64,000 nt of DNA, taken from Jackrogersella multiformis. Taxonomy: Eukaryota > Ascomycota > Sordariomycetes > Xylariales > Hypoxylaceae. The translations under genes and the position numbers were made by a program. Below are positions 59,679-64,000 of this stretch, piece after piece; positions within the stretch are counted from its first letter, which is position 1; every line of letters begins with the position of its first letter. Where the stretch lies: assembly GCA_902806575.1 (NCBI GenBank), contig CADCXD010000009.1, positions 992,001 through 1,056,000 of the forward strand. The letters are read 5' to 3'. The notes under the pieces were generated by a model. The model saw only the letters and a list, made by a program, of their open reading frames with translations. It was not told where the DNA came from and ran no database searches.

Positions 59679-61123
59679 GATGAGGAGGAGGGACTGCCTG
59701 TCTGAGGCAAAGGCAAAGGCAGAGGCAGAGTGAGGGGAGAAGGAATTAGGAGAGCCAGAGCTTAGAGGTAGACGATGAAGGGTAATATAAAAGCGCGCGC
59801 GCGCGTACGTTGAGATCTAAGAGATTATCTCATCAACCGACAAAGAGTGTACCTTAATACCTACCTGGGTACCTAGGTAGGTGTAGGTGTAGATGTAGGC
59901 ATAGGCATAGGCACAGGGCACCTTGTATATAAAACTTGTCCGATTTCCAAATTAGCAGCCAGGTTATGTCTTTTGTCTTTGGTCTTTGGTCTTTGTAGTA
60001 TAGCTAGTCCAATTCTAGGTACTATCACTCTCCGTGGCTGCCTAGTAGATCGCGACCTTTTATTTTATTTCTCCAAGTTCCTCGTCGACAGTCCCAAGTG
60101 ATAGACCTACAAATTGGGGGGTGGAGGAGTAAAAAGTAAAAAGTAAAAAGTAAAATAAAAGGAGTGGAAGAAATAAGGGAATTAAGAAAATTCAGCTTCA
60201 GCTGCCAAGCAAACACATAAGTCGTATATTTTAACTTAGGTACCTACACTAATAATGATAATAAGTAGGTATACCTACTACCTACCTAGCATGTAGGTAG
60301 GTAGATGGTGAAGATACCAGGTACCTAGGTAAGTATATATGTAGCTGGAGTGCGAAGTAGAGGTCCTATAAAGGCAGGTACATTATATACATATAGGTAG
60401 TGTACACTAGTACCTACATTACTTAGGTACACTGATAGTAGTGTAGGTACCTAGGCTAGTGTGGGTAACCTTGGATCCTGGTAAGTTCAATGAAGGTTTT
60501 TACCCTAGGTGCCTAGATCAAGGGTCCAGCCAGGGCTAGTGGAGTGTACCTACCTACCTAGGTACTATTAGTGTATGTAGAGGTTAGGAAGGTACCTCGC
60601 AGCGAGGCATAATGGTTAAGAGATTACGTGGCTTGGCTAGACTTTCATCCAATCAAGTGCCTACAATGGTATGTAGGGTAGTATAATTCGAACCCCCCTC
60701 CGTCATCCCGTCCAGCTTAATACTACTACATACCACTTCCAACCAGTTAAATCTGCAGCTAGATCTGTAGTTATACCATCTTCATCATCGTTGTCGTCGT
60801 CATCATATATGTCTAGACATTCACTCTTCACTCTTACTCATTCGCTTTCTAATACACCACTTACTCAAGGGGAAAACCTCTCATTTAACACTAAAAGTAC
60901 TACTCCTATGTATGCTACCTAAAGTAGAGAGGGAAAAAAAACCCGATGAAAAAAAAAGGAAGAGACACCAGACCGGTTGGGACAGCGGCATATGATCGAA
61001 CCGAAAATGTTTCAAGCCCGCCTGTCCATCTTGCTTGACCCGGTCTCACTCATAGGAAGAAAAGGGTATCCGGTTCCTTCAAGAACCAAATCCTCCACCC
61101 GTCATATCATTATGACACACCCA
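59679..61123. repeat. intergenic with CCTAGG/GGTACC cluster, protease promoter
   Basis: No gene. Near the protease is an alternating GC run. CCTAGG-type palindromes are dense at about 59860-59882 and 60235-60580. Short repeats include AGTAAAA units (60131-60155). A sequence near 60600-60700 (GGCATAATGGTTAAGAG ... TTCGAACCC) has weak tRNA-like words without a foldable tRNA. Confidence 0.6.
59793..59810. repeat. alternating purine-pyrimidine (GC) run, Z-DNA-prone
   Basis: Eighteen strictly alternating bases, 13 of them GCGC..., 115-132 bases upstream of the aspartic protease ATG. Confidence 0.9.
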
Positions 61124-63999
61124 CTACTGACTCCCCCGCCTCTCTGCGATCATGGCACTGAGCTTGCCAATGCTTGCATCGCTGAGCACTTCAAAAATAC
61201 TCACATCCGCCTCGCACTCCCGGGAGACCCAGTTTCGTACTCCAACAGCCACCAGCGAGTCCACGCCGTAGGCGCTGGGGGGTTGAGATATATCAACATC
61301 GGACGGGTCCATGTTCATACTCTTCGACAGCATCTCTTGTAGTCCCTTGCTGATGATCACCTCCTCCTCATCAGCATCCGCCGCCTGGGATAACATTCGC
61401 TGCATATCGTTCTGGGAGTCCGTATCATCCCCAGAGACCGAATCCCAACCTTCTGGCATGTCCACCTGGTTGAGACGGGCAAACAGTGCTGTGCGCGTCC
61501 AATACGGATCTGCCGGCTTGTTCTGTCTGATTAGGCCACCAGTTCCAACCCCTGTGACAATCTGCGCCGGTGTTTTCTGTCCATCCTCCATGTGTCCTGT
61601 GATTGAGCACTCAACTATGCGCTTGAAATCCTGAAGCCTAATTCCGAAGAACCCGCTTGCCTTGAGCATGTCCAGCATTCTGGGATCCTCAGCAAGCATC
61701 CCTGCCCCGAGGATCGGACCCAGGTCAATCGACACGGCATGCGTCTTGCCGTTGCTCTTCGTGTTGATGTGCCTAGCGAGCGTGTCCTGGAATGCATTGC
61801 CCGTCGTATAGTTGGCCTGCCCGCGATTTCCGATGACACCGGCTGAACTCGACAAAAAGACGAAAAAGTCCAGATCGTTACCCAACACTCGATGGAGATT
61901 CCAAGAGCCTAGAGTCTTGGGCTGGGTTGCTACTTGCCAGTCCTCAAATGACATGTTTTCGAAGACAGAGTCTCGCAAGACCGCCGCACACTGAAATATA
62001 CCCTTCACTGGAGGCATAGATTGCTGGATTTCTCTTGATACGGTCTCAAGAGCTTCTCCGTCGCAAATATCCACCTTGAAAAGTCGCACCTCGATCTCCC
62101 TATTGCGGAGCAGGCCAAGGCAAGACTTGGCCAACTCACTCTTCGCATCACCAGATCGTGATAGGAACGCAATATGCCTAACACCATTGGTTGCTAACAG
62201 CTTAGCGATCTCAACGCCGAGACCACCAAGACCACCAGAAAGCACGTATGTTGCATCTTCACGTAGAGAGTCCCTCGTAGAACGAGGAGGTGGCGGGAGA
62301 ACTAAAACGGACTTCGACACAGGTCGTCGGCAGTAGATCTGACCATCAGCACTGGTTGAGCCCAGGGCTGTAAAAGCAGCCGTGAGGTCAGAATAGTCAT
62401 ATTCATGATCGCAGTCAGGGCTCCAGATCTTAAATTGCTCGGACATAAGCATCGGACAAACGAATGCCAACGCATCGCCGAGTCGCTGCGGCTGATGCTC
62501 GATAAGATGTGGCATGTCCATTACCGTGTAGCTAAACGTCTTGCCAGTGACTTCGGCCTGATTTGCCACCATGTTCTTGTCAGGCTTGTGGGCGAAGCCT
62601 ATGACACGGCCCCCTGAGAATTCATTAGCTAATCATGCATTTTGCCGGCTTCGAATCACAGGTACTTACCTTCTCCAACACATCTGATGTTCGAAGCTCG
62701 ACTTTGTGCAGCTGGGTCGTAGATCACATCTACACCCATGTTCTGCGTCAGACTCATTATCTCGTCCACAAAAGTCTCTGCTCTTGGGTCAAGGATATGA
62801 TTCTCCGGAAGTCGCCAGAAATGGCTGAGTATGCCACGCTGGTGGTTTGTCTCCGCGCTGGCAAATACCACGGCTCCGACAGACTTGGCAAGCCGAATTG
62901 CAGCCTGGCCGAACAACCCCGCGCCAGCATGAACTAGGATAGTATCCCCTGCTTTGAGTTCACCAAGGCCATATCTGGCGATAGAAAAGCTCGTTGGCAA
63001 GAAAGGGTAACGAGGTCGGAACTCGTTGGGGACCTTGTATACAAGTCGATGATGACATCTCACATAGTCTCTCAGACCCCCGCGGGCAATTCCCACGACG
63101 TGGTCGCCCACAGTGATGTCCAGGACATCCTCGCCAACCTCTTCGACTATCCCGTGCACGTCAGTTCCTAGACGACCCTTTTGTGTTTTCCCCTGCAATA
63201 TTTCGTTATCAAATTCGCCAAGGGTGGTTGCTATGACCCTAACCTTCACCTCGTTAGGAGACACCGGGCGGTTGGCGTCTGGGTCATCATTCCAATATAG
63301 GCTTTCCGGATCACCTATCTTCCCTATCTCCAGCTTGAGCGGCCTCTCATGCGGAGCCGGCATAGCTTGCAGGACTGGCTCGGCTTGTGCGGAGCCACGC
63401 TCAATCACAGAATTAAGCGTCTCAACAGGGACTAATCTCGGAACCATGATCTGCCCTTCTCTCTCAACATACTCGATCTCAATTGGCTTCGTCGTTTTCG
63501 GTCCAAAGAAGGACTGCCTGAACAATTCTAGGATCTTCTGGGCAAACGAGGCTGTCGACGGCCAAGAGAAATCAGTATGCGTGTCGACATCGAATGACAC
63601 CAACTTCTTCGTAGGATACTCTGATTGTATGGTCCGGCCTAAAGCGTGGATCAGGCAAGATTGAGGATTCCTCGCCTCCAACTGCGAATCACGAGTGATC
63701 CAGAAGATGCCCTTCGATGCACCGACAACCTTGCGGAACGCGAGGAAATCCCGTTCCGTCCAGCTCCAAATCAGCGGTCGCCCGTCAGTCTCCAAGAAAG
63801 ACATGCAGAATTCCGGCAGCGGTTCGTTGGTGTCAATGCTGCCGAGCGTTCGGAACTGGCAATGGAGATGCTTCGCAAACTCTGCGGAGAGTCTAGCAAG
63901 ATCACCATCTACAACTTCTGGAATGAGGATCAGAACTTCGTTCGTCAGACCAACATGGTCATCATCGTCGCCGACAACTCCGCGTTCCTCCGACTCGGT
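61124..63999 (-). CDS. highly reducing polyketide synthase, C-terminal part (ER-KR-ACP)
   Basis: Two visible exons, 63999-62670 and 62613-61124 (GTAAGT..CTCAG, phase 1), giving 939 residues; the frame is open at the right edge, so KS, AT and DH domains lie outside. Visible order: structural (psi) KR linker with GLLWVT-like GIFWIT; enoyl reductase (about 63350-62450) with VHAGAGLFGQAAIRLAK; KR with TYVLSGGLGGLG and SSSAGVIGNRGQANY; and an ACP with GVDSLVAVGVRNW, whose Ser takes the phosphopantetheine arm. It ends shortly after the ACP with no release domain, as usual for fungal reducing PKS. The ER lacks the usual NSL motif. Product unknown. Confidence 0.9.
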
Positions 64000-64000
64000 A

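Noticed and set aside
60595..60700. tRNA-like words (GGCATAATGGTTAAG, TTCGAACCC)
   Set aside because: The T-stem and acceptor stem do not pair, so no tRNA fold can be drawn.

Overview
The window looks like nuclear DNA of a filamentous ascomycete (Pezizomycotina, most likely a Sordariomycete). Genes carry short introns of roughly 50-100 bp with GT..AG ends and CTAAC/CTGAC-like branch points. The gene set is typical of that group: a highly reducing polyketide synthase, an OPT oligopeptide transporter, a methylcitrate dehydratase and orphan low-complexity proteins. Intergenic DNA is long, AT-rich and full of a short palindromic unit around CCTAGG (TACCTAGGTA, TAGGTACCTA).

Layout. 0.1-4.3 kb: a small orphan gene whose frame is cut by a TGA, and a 734-aa tail-anchored low-complexity protein. 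5.7-16.5 kb: a minus-strand run of housekeeping genes: SPP1-like COMPASS subunit, ATP synthase subunit d, NAC alpha, ribosomal protein L14 and an RBR E3 ubiquitin ligase. 16.5-19.7 kb: a CCTAGG-rich gap with a possible relic of a small Cys-containing protein. 19.7-25 kb: SRP receptor alpha, YIF1 and an Mpv17/PMP22 protein, which act in ER targeting, ER-Golgi transport and organelle membranes. 25-27.5 kb: two small orphan genes. 27.5-32 kb: a 4.5-kb CCTAGG-rich gap ahead of casein kinase I. 32-43.4 kb: casein kinase I, a tail-anchored inositol-polyphosphate 5-phosphatase, an APH-like protein with an altered metal site, 2-methylcitrate dehydratase and an SH3 protein. 45.7-51.5 kb: an orphan protein with a duplicated WWP..EHEW motif, a short-chain dehydrogenase and a nine-exon OPT transporter. 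53.9-57.6 kb: molybdopterin synthase large subunit, divergent from an RBM5/RBM10-like RNA-binding protein. 58-64 kb: a GPI-type aspartic protease and the C-terminal 939 residues of a reducing PKS that runs off the right edge.

Most multi-exon models were rebuilt by eye from splice signals, frame continuity and family sequence patterns. In those genes phases and total lengths close exactly. No CRISPR array, rRNA, intact tRNA or intact transposon was seen. The least ordinary items are the WWP..EHEW repeat protein, the CCTAGG palindrome population, the TGA-interrupted first gene, the APH-like protein with Gly in place of its metal-binding Asp, and the PKS with an unusual enoyl-reductase motif.
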